A stretch of 64,000 bases of DNA, from positions 6,447,688 to 6,511,687 of the forward strand of contig NC_043744.1 of assembly GCF_004337985.1 (NCBI RefSeq), given 5' to 3'. A program made the translations under genes and the position numbers. The stretch is from Pyricularia pennisetigena. Taxonomy: Eukaryota > Ascomycota > Sordariomycetes > Magnaporthales > Pyriculariaceae. Below the pieces are notes generated by a model. The model searched no databases and was not told where the DNA came from. It worked only from the letters and a program-made list of their open reading frames with translations. Every line of letters starts with the position of its first letter. Position 1 is the first letter of the stretch. Positions 11,450-21,827 of this stretch are shown here, in pieces.

Positions 11450-14400
11450 ACAAACATATATTCCTAAATATACGATTTAATGGAAAACCTATACAAGCGC
11501 TCCTTAATAGCGGAGCATAAAGTAATTACATTTTTCCAAAAATCGTGAAAAAACGACGAATATTTTAGCGATAAAAGGAAAAACTATATCGATTATAAAC
11601 CGTAAAAGGAAAGGCAGTTTTATACGGGAACGGTATTATCGAAATAGAAACCGTATATTTTTAAATGGAAAGCTATGGACGAAAAAAACAAATTACTTTG
11701 GATATTACGGAAATAGGGAACAAAAACATAATTTTAAAAATTCCCTGGTTTAAAAGGAATAACCCCCGGATAAATTGGATTACAGGCCAAATTTAATGGG
11801 AAAAGCACCTAATTATTAAACGACCTCCAGCACAGTAGGGTTTATATAGGAAATATAGGGTACGGAAGGATTAAATAAAACAAATAGCGTACCTATAGGA
11901 AGGACGATTAACCCCGGAGCTAATATCGGAAAAAAAGCGATTATTTATAGGTTAAAACCGATCCAATTATATAATATAAACCACGAAGGAACAGACTAAA
12001 AACGGCAAAATCCTAGAAAAATACCAAAATTATATACGATTATTTAACCAAAAATTCGAGATAGGATTACCCGAATACAGTCCGTTCGACCACGAAATAC
12101 CATTAAAAAAAGGAACCCAACCAAAATTCCATAAAATATACGGTTTAAATCCGACACAAATGGAGGTTTTAGACGAATATTTCGCGGAAAATTTTAAAAA
12201 AAGCTATATTAAATTATCGATATTACCAGCAGGATACCCAATCCTTTTCGTACCAAAAAAGAACGGAAAATTACGATTATGCGTGGATTACAGACAATTA
12301 AACGACATTATAATAAAAAATTGCTACCCGCTCCCACTAATAGGAAAATTTCGAAACATGCTTTACTAAATATAATGGTTTACGACATTAAACCTTAAAA
12401 AAATATATAATTTAATCCGTATAAAGGAAGGCGAGGAATGGAAAACAGTATTTCGCACCAGACGAAAATATTACGAATACCTGGTAATATTTTTCGGTTT
12501 TATTAACGCCCCCGTAACCTTTTAAACCATAATTAACCACGTTTTTAAGGAATGTTTAAACATTTTTATCGTTATTTACCTGGACGATATTTTTATTTTT
12601 TCTAAAACGTTGGAAAAATATAAGAAATACGTTTATATAGTTTTATAAAAGCTACAAAACGTTAACCTTTTAATTAAGCCCGAAAAATGCATTTTTTACA
12701 GCAAATAAATCAATTTCCTAGGATATATTATCGCCTTTGGAGAAATTAGGATGGAAAAATCGAAGATCCAAGCAGTAAAGGAATGGCCCCAACCATAAAA
12801 CGTAAAAAACGTTCGGGCATTTTTTGGATTCGTGAACTTTTACAAAAAATTTATTAAAAATTACGGCGCGATTGCCACCCTATTAACCAATATAATTAAA
12901 AAGGATTTAAAATTCCAATAAACGGAACAAATACAGCAAGTTTTCGAACAATTACGAAAGGTAATAGTATAAAAACCGATTTTTAAAATATTAAACCCAA
13001 CGAAATTTTTCGAAATCGAAACCGACGTATCCGATTACGCAATCGGAGGATAATTTAACCAACGAAACGAAAAAAAACGCCTGCACTTTTGCGCCTTTTT
13101 TTTACAAAAGTTATATGGACCAGAATTTAATTACCAAATCCACGATAAAAAATTTATGGCTATTATCCGAGTATTTGAAAAATGGAAACCACAATTATCC
13201 GGAATTAAATACGAAGTATTAGTTTATACGGATTATAAAAACTTAACCTATTTTACCATTAGTAAGGTGTTAAATAAACGATAAATTAAATGGGCAAAAT
13301 TCCTATTAAAATTCCATTTTAAAATTATTTACCGAAAAGGAATAAAAAATGGTAAGGCCGACGCCTTTAATAAAAAACCAGACCATGAAAATATAATATC
13401 CGAGGAAATACGGAAAATCTTTACGGTAAACGACAACGGAAACCTTTTACCAATTTACCGAAGTTTTATAACGACCAATACGGTAATTAAACCAGAAAAA
13501 ATACGGAAAATCCACGAAAGTAAAGCTTACGGACACCAAAGGATTTCCAAAATATGGAAACGGCTAAAACAGCATTATAATTTTAAAGGAATACGACAAA
13601 AAGTACGAAAAGCTATTAAAAACTGCGAATTTTGCGCAAAAAGCAAATCCGCCAAACATAAGCCTTACGGGCTTTTACAGCGTTTACCAGCCCCTAATAA
13701 GGCCTGGCAAACCATTATAATGGATTTTATCGTCAAATTACCACTTTCCGAAAAATTATTTACTAAAATTAAATATAACAATATATTAATTATAATGGAC
13801 AAATTTACTAAATACGCCTATTTCCTATTTTATAAGGAAAGTAGCAACGCCGAAAAAATCGTTTATACATTTTTACGAATAATTATTAGTAACCACGGAC
13901 TTCCAAAAAACATTATTACGGATAAAAATAAATTTTTTACATTAAAATTCTGGAAATTTTTAATAAAATAGCTAAAAACCGATTATAAATTATTTATAAC
14001 ATTCCACCCACAAATAAATGGATAAACAAAACGAACAAATTAAATATTAAAACAATACCTAAAATGTTATGTAAACTATAAATAGGATAATTGGGTACGG
14101 TTATTATCCACAGTATAATTCGCATATAACAGTTTAGAAAATGAAAATATTAAAATAACCCCGTTTTATACCAATTACGGATTTAACCCTACGGTATATA
14201 AAGAATTAAAAACCACGATTACGGCCCTACGAACCGATAAATAAACAAACGAATTACGAAAATTCCACCAAAAACTCCAACAGGAATTGGAATTCGTACG
14301 AAAAAAAAATGACCAAATACGTTAACCAATATCGGATAAAAGGACCATTTTTCCAGGAGGGAAATAGCGTTTATTTTATTCGACGCAATATTAAAATACA

Positions 14401-14740
14401 ACGACCAAATAGCAAATTTAATTATAAAAAGTTTGGATTTTTTAAAATCGATAAAAAAATTAACGAAATTAATTACAAATTATTATTACCAGGAAATATA
14501 AAAATCCACCCAACGTTCCACGTATTACTATTGGAACCAGCATTACCCGGTTCCAATATATAAAAAATAATCGAAATTAACGAGGAAAAAACATACGACG
14601 TCGAACGAATATTGGACCATAAACGCAACCACGGTAAAACAAAATATTTTGTTAAATGGGAAAACTACGGATACGAAAAAAATATTTGGGAATTTTTTAA
14701 CCATTTCCAAAATTGCCAGGAATTACTCCGTTAATATTAC
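11450..14740 (+). pseudogene. Gypsy A pol: protease, RT, RNase H, integrase, chromodomain
   Basis: Collinear broken frames. Protease near 11500 has ALLNSGA (active copies ALLDSGA). RT has PAGYPILFVPKKNGKLRLCV (12229-12290), DYRQLN, then YLDDIFIFSK with an intact catalytic YLDD near 12580. RNase H (13010-13380) has ETDVSDYAIGG and IHDKKFMAI, where the catalytic Glu is Lys. Integrase has an H..H/C..C finger ending NCEFCAKSK (13620-13650), then MDFIVKLP and IITDKNKFF, but TKRTN where the third acidic residue belongs. A chromodomain DVERILDHKRNHGKTKYFVK...ENYGYEKNIWE lies at about 14600-14730. The element cannot be active. Confidence 0.88.
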
Positions 14741-14763
14741 CAGGAATTGAATTTGCAAACAAA

Positions 14764-15452
14764 TTAGCCAAAAAAAAAGGACGATTTAAAAAAGCACCAC
14801 CTACCATTCCCAAAAACTAAAAATCGACCAGGATTCGAAATTATATTATTAAACGAATTTATAAAAAAACGATTAACACATATTAACAAATTAAAATATA
14901 CGGATAAAAACAATTTACCGACCGAATACTGCGTAAAAACATTTATTTTATCCAGCAAAAAAGGATTTAAAAAATTTATTGGGAAAGATAAATTTTAAAC
15001 GAAATTGGAATCCGGAAAAAGCGATTTTAGAGACATTTTAGGAAAAATTTCGGTTAATCGCCGCCGTTTTTCCTGTTCCGCCTCCTCGCGTTTTACCCGA
15101 TCCAATTCCTCCAGGCTGTCGATACCGCGACGAACCGCTTTTATTATTTTTTTAAACCACATTTCTTTTTATTTATATAATCGAAAAACTTTTTCCTCCG
15201 CCGTTTCCAATTTAAATTTAAATTTTAAATATTGGGCCGCGATTTTATACAATTATTTTCGGGAAATATTTATAATATCGCATCGCGAGCGACCCAGGCG
15301 AATATATTCGATACAACGAAAGAAATCCCGAGGCGATATAGCGCATTTCGCGATCCCCTGCGATTCGTAAATAAAATAAAAAAATATTTCGACCGCCGAA
15401 AAAAAAAGTATAAAAAATAAGTCGTTACGACGAACGGTGGACGTGCGACCAC
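14764..15452 (-). CDS. Antisense reading frame in gypsy A 3' region (coiled-coil-like, broken by a few stops)
   Basis: Between the chromodomain and 3' LTR the minus strand carries a coherent frame running the wrong way relative to pol. From about 15376 it reads FIYESQGIAKCAISPRDFFR, then CIEYIRLGRSRCDI. A Glu/Lys/Leu-rich stretch with heptad character follows (LETAEEKVFRLYK, MWFKKIIKAVRRGIDSLEEL), ending in RVKREEAEQEK. Only about three stops and one T-run frameshift interrupt it, each explicable by C-to-T/G-to-A or slippage. The same frame is in gypsy E (52202-52780). The function is unknown; proximity to the 3' LTR suggests an element-encoded accessory protein or expression from the 3' LTR. 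A start codon could not be fixed. Confidence 0.6.
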
Positions 15453-15566
15453 GGGTTTTAATTACGCGATTGGATATAGCGTAAAAAGGTTAGCAAGGAA
15501 GGAATATGGAAATAAAAACAAAAATTAAAAAAATATAAACTATTTAAAAGCCAAAGGGATTTGGTT

Positions 15567-15579
15567 AAAAAAGGGGAAA
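15567..15579 (+). other. Gypsy A polypurine tract
   Basis: AAAAAAGGGGAAA lies just upstream of the 3' LTR start at 15585, in the position expected for the plus-strand primer. Confidence 0.7.
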
Positions 15580-15584
15580 TTTAA

Positions 15585-16038
15585 TATTACAACCAAATAA
15601 AATGGGTCGGTACCAACCCAAGGCCAGGCGGGGTTACACCCCTCCTAACGATATTCGACCAGAAAAAACACCGACCGATAGGAAATCGAATAATATAAAA
15701 AATTACGTAACCCCACGTAATCGCCAAAAAAACGATATAATTGATATATTATATATTAATTATAGCAGAATAAGTGATATGCGGGTTATGGGATATATTA
15801 AGTATATTATACCCAGGATAACGGATTATATAAAATACGTTTATTATTATGTAAATAAATTCGATTTTAGGATTGTTTAGCAGCAATTAAATTTTAGTTA
15901 ACCTTAATATTTATTTGAAAACGATTATAATTTCACCCCAATTATTAAGAACCCCAGTTACCCAGTTAAGACGTTCAGTTGCTTTAACCCACTGTATTTT
16001 ACCCTAAGAACAGGTTACCCGATACCTTGATCGTAATA
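15585..16038 (+). repeat. 3' LTR of gypsy A
   Basis: It begins TATTACAACCAAATAAAATGGG (ancestral TGTTACGACC) and ends CGTAATA. It is 454 bp and the flanking TTCAG matches the left side. Confidence 0.92.
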
Positions 16039-16043
16039 TTCAG

Positions 16044-16097
16044 GCCCCCTATTTGTTGGAATTGGGCCTGGAAGGCCCGATATAGGGTTGTTTTCCA
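16044..16097 (-). pseudogene. copia B gag start, cut by gypsy A
   Basis: The minus strand begins ATGGAAAACAACCCTATATC at 16097, as at 62672 in copia D, encoding MENNPISGLPGP. It breaks after the CCTGAA target site where gypsy A begins and resumes at 8805. Confidence 0.85.
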
Positions 16098-16950
16098 TGG
16101 TAGGGTAACCTGAATTATTGTTGCAATTCGCTAATTTATAGCTATAATCAATTAACCTAATTGTTTAAAGGTATATAAATACCCTATTAAATCTAGGATT
16201 TGCTATACCGTTTGCCTTTTAACGGGTATAAGCCTGTAATTGCCAATTACAGGGTTTATTGCTATTTTTAATGGTTAAAATCCATTAAAATACAGGGTTG
16301 GAATCGTTAAAATCCGCAATCAATGGGTGCCCTGGTATTTGTACCAATCCAGGTGCACGTAACGAATTTAATTCGTTAAGTGGGTGCAGGGTAAATTGCA
16401 GGGTATCGTGCAGGGTAGATTGCAGGGTATTGTGCGGAGTAAATTAACCATTAACGTAATTCCGCTAATGGGTTTGTGGGTTATTTTAAACCCTATTAAA
16501 TGCACTAGGATTTAGTGGGTTTGTGGGCTATCGTAAACCCTATTAAACGCATTAAAAGAATTTAGTGGGCTATTAGCGAACGAATACAGCGGGTTTTTAG
16601 CCCTGATTCGCTAGCGTAAACCCTATTAAAATTTGAGCCAATTACAGTGGCGTGCACGATCCACAAAAACCATACCAAAAACTTTGGATTTGCAATGCAA
16701 GCGATCGCTGCAATATTTAAAAGCGCCTAAATCGAACGCTAATTTTTAGCGATCCCCATTGTAAATACAATGGGTTAAATGTTAAATTAGCGTTTAAAAC
16801 CAACATTTTCGCACAAAAACAGCAATATTTTCGTCAATGTACGTGCTGTAAAAATGCGATAATAATTAAAATAAAACTTAAATTTTAAGCTTTCCAGCGA
16901 TGCAAAATGCATTTTAATGCACAAGCTAAAACCTTTCCGGGCTTATAATT
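16098..16950 (-). other. copia B 5' leader
   Basis: This is the reverse complement of the leaders at 3654-4235 and 61869-62671. It includes two and a half of the GCACGATACCCTGCA repeats (about 16385-16440) and two copies of a roughly 65-bp segment containing GGTTTGTGGG and AAACCCTATTAAA (16489-16570). No coding frame is conserved. Confidence 0.75.
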
Positions 16951-17504
16951 TGTTAACAAAATGGGTTATTAACAGGGGTTTAGGTATTAGCTTAAGTGCG
17001 GCGTGGTATTAATTGCGTTGTAAAAACCTGTAATTACAGGGTTTAAATACACTAAATTTATTAATTTTGGGTTTAATAAATTTGATTTATTGGTGGGGGA
17101 AATTTTGTTTTGTTTCCGTTACATATTTTCCGACATCGAAATGGGGGTCCGCACCCCGTAAAGGGTTCCGGTACCGCATACGATTTTCCGAAAAATTATT
17201 TTGTATACGTTGTTAAAAAAACACCTTTATTTCCATATAAACCATTTCTGGGTTTGCACTGATTTGTTAATTTGGTGAAAATTTCAACCCGGTATAGGGT
17301 AATTAACTCGTAAATGCAGGGTCGATATTAAACCCGGTACAGGGTAAAACCCCATTCGCTGATTTTAAATCGCAATTCCTGCCACACACAAAATATAATA
17401 GAAAGTCCGACAGCCCTAACAGCCCCATTTCGGCACTATCTATTGTGGCTTATATACAGATAAAAGTGGACCCATTACATGCTAAATAACGCATATAATT
17501 AACA
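16951..17504 (-). repeat. 5' LTR of copia B
   Basis: Plus-strand ends are TGTTAACAAAATGGG and GCATATAATTAACA, 554 bp. The leader and gag of copia B follow on the minus strand, so this is its 5' LTR. The right flank is TTACG (17505-17509); the partner duplication is outside the window. Confidence 0.88.
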
Positions 17505-18057
17505 TTACGTATTACGATTTTCGCAATTAACCTCGTTTTCTGCCCCAAATAAGTTTTTTTAACCGTTCCCAAATTATATAGTATTAATTATACCCTTTCC
17601 CCGTTAATATAATAATGCGGAACCATTTGAAAATCGTTTTTCGCCGCTAATACCGGGTGGTAAAAAAGATGAGTCGGAAATAACCGAATCGCTTTGTGGC
17701 CGTTTGGGCGACCGGAAACGGGCAATTGAGTAAAATTCCAAAAATAGGGATTTACAACGCAATTCGCGGTTTTAATTTACATATAAATTTTGACCTTTTT
17801 CGTGGTTATGGTGTTTACGAACGTGAAATGAATTTTTATGAGTTATTTTGTTAGCAGATCTGCTAATGAATATGCTGGCCCACGGTTTTGTCGAAAATCA
17901 TGGTTATGTAACCCCCTCTTTGAGGGGGCCCACAACGCACAGCCCCCAAGTACTAATTTATTTACCATTCCAGCCGGAGATAGCCTTTTTGCCACCTTAT
18001 TCACGACTGATACGGATCTCGAATTTTTGTTCATGTTATCATATGACCCTTCGATTC
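17505..18057. other. Transition from repeat block to gene island
   Basis: 17505-17840 is AT-rich and RIP-like with no frame I could assign. At about 17840 composition changes sharply. The boundary holds a 16-bp perfect palindrome TTAGCAGATCTGCTAA (17851-17866) and a small hairpin CCCCCTC-TTT-GAGGGGG near 17912-17928. I see no gene. The open minus-strand frame from 18349 down to 17843 overlaps the exonuclease gene out of frame and shows no motif. Confidence 0.5.
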
Positions 18058-18816
18058 CTAGTCTTGTAGGTCCCATCCAGCTGGAGGGATGGCCATATGA
18101 CGGCCTTTCCCGTTGAACCATTTGGATTGCGATTCGAAAACGCGCGCGACAACGGCTCGTCGCACTCTTTCCTTCCAGGCGTCTGTGAGCGTCGAATCGT
18201 ACCTGACCCACAGCTTTGGTAGGAACTGCACGTCTTGCGAGCAGTAATGGCGAATCTCGTCGGGCAGTGGCCTGATGTTGAAAACGGCATAGGATCCACC
18301 ATGTTCCGGGGCAAAGAGAGCCTTGCCTTGGTTTTTGTTCTTGATCCACAGGGACAGTTCACTGGGCTCAAGACCGGCATCGAGCTCGATGCACTTGGCG
18401 AGGCCTGAGAGGAATCTTCGCCCCAACCGATCACGCGAGGCGATCTCCATCAACTGCAGATCCTCCACGCCTTGAAGGCCAACTTGGAAATGTGCAAAGA
18501 GAGCATCGGAGTCGTTTCGTACGTCGAAAAAGACTTTGGGTATTGACGGGGACTCGAGGATTTGCTTTAGCGTCTGGCCTGTAGATCCGCAAGACTTTGT
18601 GGTGAAGGTATCGGAGCCCAGGGTGTGGACGTCGATGAGGTACACATGGTCGAGAGGAGCAGCATAGATTTGCAGGATTGATATGGTTCCCATGCGGCTG
18701 AGGTTGATTCCCTCGAGATCTACGTATAGAGATGGTGGCTTGGTAGAGAGCGGTAGCAGCGAGTCCAGGACGTCAGCCAGCCGTTTTGTTGTATCGACTA
18801 GCTCCACTCGAGACAT
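18058..18816 (-). CDS. 3'-5' exonuclease domain protein (DEDDy type, Exd1-like)
   Basis: A 252-aa intronless protein. The three exonuclease motifs of the RNase D/DEDD family are visible. Exo I is YVDLEGINL (Asp-x-Glu, residues about 31-39). Exo II is FFDVRNDSDALFAHF with a central Asp (about 96-110). Exo III is HYCSQDVQFLP with Tyr-x3-Asp, which makes it a DEDDy enzyme. These residues coordinate two metal ions for 3'-5' hydrolysis of nucleic acid. It resembles fungal proteins with a lone exonuclease domain related to Exd1/Egl; the substrate cannot be told from sequence. The start is the ATG at 18816; the stop TAG abuts the repeat-block transition. There is no signal peptide or other domain, and base composition is normal, so it appears functional. 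Confidence 0.85.
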   Translation of the reverse strand: MSRVELVDTTKRLADVLDSLLPLSTKPPSLYVDLEGINLSRMGTISILQIYAAPLDHVYLIDVHTLGSDTFTTKSCGSTGQTLKQILESPSIPKVFFDVRNDSDALFAHFQVGLQGVEDLQLMEIASRDRLGRRFLSGLAKCIELDAGLEPSELSLWIKNKNQGKALFAPEHGGSYAVFNIRPLPDEIRHYCSQDVQFLPKLWVRYDSTLTDAWKERVRRAVVARVFESQSKWFNGKGRHMAIPPAGWDLQD

Positions 18817-19646
18817 GTCTGGCGAATATTGTTGCGTGCGTCAAATGATGGCTGTCGTTCTGGGATTTGGAGAGAAATATTTTGTCGATTGATTTAAACT
18901 TTTTAAAGAAGCTAGACGAAACCAAACTACAGCAAAGCTTATAAGGGAGGGGGAGGTAAGTGGACATATATATATATATATATATATTTCCCAAATAGGT
19001 AGGTGGCGTGTTAAAAAGCTCGGGTCATGCATGAATTGATGGCACCAATTACAGTAAACTCGCGACTAGCTGTCGCGACTAAAAACGCCCGCGCCGCTTG
19101 AAATAGCTTTCCTCGCCTCCTTCAGCTACCCTCTCGGGCCTCTCCCCAGCCAACACGGCGGCTTCCGTGTATCCCATCCACTCAAAAGCCGTCTCGCCAT
19201 CAGCAAAACCAGAAGATACGGTACCACTACATTGAAACCAATAATCCTTCAGCCTAAACCCAGAAACCCCTGCAAGGGGCAACTTCATTGCCTGCCTGTC
19301 AATGGCCTTCTACCACGTGTACAAATATTATGTGTCAGGCTGTTAATTAAGCTTGCCAATCTATCTTGCTTTGTTCTTTTTTGAGCTTCTTGGCTTCTTC
19401 TCTTCAACCCAGACACTGAATATCCGGTTCCGGTTCTCGCCCCTTCTTTTTGTTCAATCAAGCCCCCGGCTCGTCTTCCCAGACGTCCGTTCGCTTCTTA
19501 TTCCAAATAAATAAACACCAGCCAAGGGAAAACCCTGGCCTGCATCACAGGCAAACCAAAGCGATGGTTCCGCAAATCGAACCCCCTTCTCTCCCAGCTT
19601 TTTTCTTTTCTCCCTGTCCGTCCTCGCCGCAACAGCTGCAACCATC
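18817..19646. other. Intergenic region with a (TA)n tract
   Basis: It contains a (TA)11 microsatellite at 18966-18987. 19079-19288 has a 69-codon minus-strand frame with no recognisable motif or GT-AG context. 19370-19646 is pyrimidine-rich and probably the upstream region of the hydrolase remnant. Nothing else is supported. Confidence 0.5.
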
Positions 19647-20018
19647 ATGGCCTCTGACGATGCTGCCGCCGCCCGCGCAGAGGTCATGAAGCAGCTCGAT
19701 GCGCCCGGCAAGCCTGACGTCGTCCTCGTCAGTCACTCGTACGGCGGCATCGTCATCTCCAATGCCGTCAAGGGCCTGTCGGTGGCTGACCGCAAGGCTG
19801 CCGGCAGGAACAACGGCTTCAACGTCGTCTACATCCACGCCGAGCTGGACAAGGCCATCGTGCTCCCCGTGCAGCAAGTCATGGCCAGCGCTTTCCCCGC
19901 CGGCTCGTACGTCGCCACCCTCAACACCAGCCATTCGCCTTTCCTGTCGCAGCCCAAGAACACGGCCGACAAGATCCACGAGGCTGTTGTGCACTTTGTC
20001 AAGAAGAAGACTGCGTAG
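19647..20018 (+). pseudogene. Truncated alpha/beta hydrolase
   Basis: A 123-aa open frame matches the middle and end of a roughly 250-aa alpha/beta hydrolase family. VVLVSHSYGGIVISNAVKGL carries the nucleophile elbow Ser-His-Ser-Tyr-Gly-Gly. The segment HAELDKAIVLPVQQVM holds the usual acidic residue. TSHSPFLSQP holds the catalytic His. Missing are the N-terminal strands with the oxyanion loop and about 90 residues of cap domain, normally between NAVKGL...AAG and the acid-bearing strand. No upstream exon encoding the N-terminus is found within 350 bp. Either the gene was reduced by deletion to an open remnant or a very small protein is made; I favour a remnant. Codon usage is GC-rich and there is no RIP. 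Confidence 0.65.
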
Positions 20019-21319
20019 AGAGGTTGTGTGTGTGTGGTGCTCAGCTTGTGTAATGTCTTCTGACGCTGTTCCCCTTGGTCATGTTTGTTTGAATTTTTAT
20101 TATTTCTTCTTTTTCTTAATGCTTTTTCTTAATGCTTTTTTTAGCAGTACATTTGCGTCATCAATGACTGAAATTTGCTGCCCGAGGATATATTAGGCGG
20201 AATAGGCATAAACGGAACGACAGACAACAAAGCATGTGTATCACCTCGGGTTAATTAGTATTTGGCTCTCACTGCGCTGTACTGCACCGCCTTTTTGGAC
20301 AAAAGAAAAGGGTGGAGTGTTTGTTCGCTAGCCTGCACCGTGGGCGCTATTTGAAACGCGGAGGCGGCCTGAAGTCTCACGCTTTGATCGGAGCTTCAAA
20401 GATATTTAATGTCAAGTTTTGCATTTCCTACTCCATGGCCGCAATAGAGTGCTTTTCTTTTGGTATTCCAGCAGCTGAGGTTCTCATTTGAAAGGATGTA
20501 CACATTAAACAGCAAACTAGACAGACTTTGAATCTGACTGATTTCAAGGTGCTATGTCATTCAGTCGGCTCTAGAATGCAGGCTGGTTGGTTCAGGTCCA
20601 GCGAAGGCTGACTTGGAAAGGTTCAACCACATCATTTCATGCGGGTTTATCAGCTAATCTCTCCAATCTTGGGTCTGGTTTCCAGACTTTTCTTTCTGCT
20701 GATCTTGGACACTTTCGGACAACACACCATGTGCTCAATATGGTAGTCGGTATCAAGCATAAACCAATGAGATATTTGTACCATGCAAACCGGCCAGAAT
20801 TCACAGAATTTTAAACTGACATGGAAAACCCTCTTCTGCTAACTGCTCTTGACTTGCTGCACAATCATGCCCTCGGAGTTCTTTTATTGCTGACCGACAT
20901 GATTTGGAGACAAATGAAAAATTTGAAATTTCAACTAATATTTGCCCGGCTATATTCATGACTCGACGTCTGTACGAGGTCGGGCAGCCCGACCATGTTG
21001 TGAACTTCAGGGAATATGAATCTCACCTCTAATAGTGCTGCTTTTAAAGGCGCATTGCCTTGACTAGAGCATATCCTTCGTAGATATTTACCTAGATTCC
21101 AGGTAGATGCTTACTTGGATCCGTGTGCACTTGTAATGGTAAGTTGAAGCGAATATATGTCTGCACCAAACCCCATTACATCATCGTGTTCTAACAAATA
21201 GACCAAAAAAACAGCGTCTGTGACTTGTGCCGGCTCTGAAAGAAAAAAAAAAAAAAAAAAAGAAAAAACGAGTTGGGCAAAGCCATTCCAATGACAAAAT
21301 TCTTCCCTTCGGTTTTCTC

Positions 21320-21361
<42 letters not shown>

Positions 21362-21827
21362 AATCTCGGACACTCCGACCTTTGCTCTTTTGGAATTGTA
21401 GTCAACAAACCAGGTATCCCATAGTCGGCGCTTGCGCGGGCACAACGAAATAGTCGAGTCAAGCTTTGCAGGTGTAATTAAACGCCCACGAGAGCCGCGC
21501 TATTAATAGCATTTGATCTTGTTATGTTTAGAAGTATACTATTTTGGAACAACGGGATCTTGCGAGATGACAATGCGCAGTGTCATACTCGAAGGCGATA
21601 CCGACGACTAATATAATTTTTTTTCATTTGTTTTGTTTTTCTTTTTTTTTTCCCCTTGCAAGCGCCCTCAGCATCAAAGTATAGAAGACACGTATCCTGC
21701 CTTCGACGATGGTGCATAATTCTCCTCTTCTCCTCATCCGGCTTTGGGCCTGTCAATCCTTTCTTTTTGCATTGGTCTTTATTTCTTCCTTCTCTTTTAC
21801 TCTTTTTCACTTTTACAGCAAGCTACA
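20019..21827. other. Intergenic region, no gene seen
   Basis: About 1.8 kb of ordinary AT/GC composition with poly(A) tracts at 21242-21260 and 21326-21357. Small open frames here have no motifs, signal peptides or splice-site support. The last 200 bp are pyrimidine-rich (runs of TTTTCTTTT) and probably form the promoter and 5' UTR of the gene at 21828. Confidence 0.5.

Larger units (their letters stand above)
8811..16038 (+). mobile_element. Gypsy A: full-length chromodomain Ty3/gypsy retrotransposon, RIP-degraded, TSD TTCAG
   Basis: This is a 7228-bp element with LTRs 8811-9262 and 15585-16038 and a perfect 5-bp duplication TTCAG (8806-8810 and 16039-16043). It sits in the first codons of copia B gag, and deleting it rejoins that frame. 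The internal order is gag with zinc knuckle, protease, RT, RNase H, integrase, chromodomain, so it is a chromovirus. Stops and active-site changes are numerous: the protease D-S-G reads N-S-G, RNase H Glu is Lys, and the integrase third acidic residue is Lys. All fit C-to-T or G-to-A mutation. Confidence 0.92.
1..17504 (-). mobile_element. Ty1/copia retrotransposon B, RIP-degraded, interrupted by three other elements, 3' end outside window
   Basis: Read on the minus strand from its 5' LTR (16951-17504), this element has a leader, gag, protease, integrase, reverse transcriptase and RNase H in copia order, leaving the window at base 1. Its coding parts lie at 16097-16044 plus 8805-7378 (gag and protease), 6700-6208 plus 3095-2658 (integrase), and 2094-1 (linker, RT, RNase H). 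The gaps are exactly filled by gypsy A, copia C and a solo LTR. Removing them restores a collinear element, which is the strongest evidence for one parent copy. Many in-frame stops come from CAG/CAA to TAG/TAA and TGG to stop changes, so it is inactive. The 3' LTR is not in view. Confidence 0.85.

Noticed and set aside
15005..15420. Plus-strand open frames at the 3' end of gypsy A
   Set aside because: The minus strand gives the coherent, copy-conserved frame; the plus-strand reading has no conservation in gypsy E beyond nucleotide similarity.
17505..17840. Further copia pol remnant next to the copia B LTR
   Set aside because: I could not match translated frames to any retroelement motif, so it is left unassigned.
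18034..18434. Overlapping minus-strand frames of 131 and 168 codons
   Set aside because: Out-of-frame shadows of the exonuclease gene, with no motif.
19079..19288. Possible small minus-strand gene
   Set aside because: No motif, signal peptide or neighbouring splice sites; length is within chance expectation.
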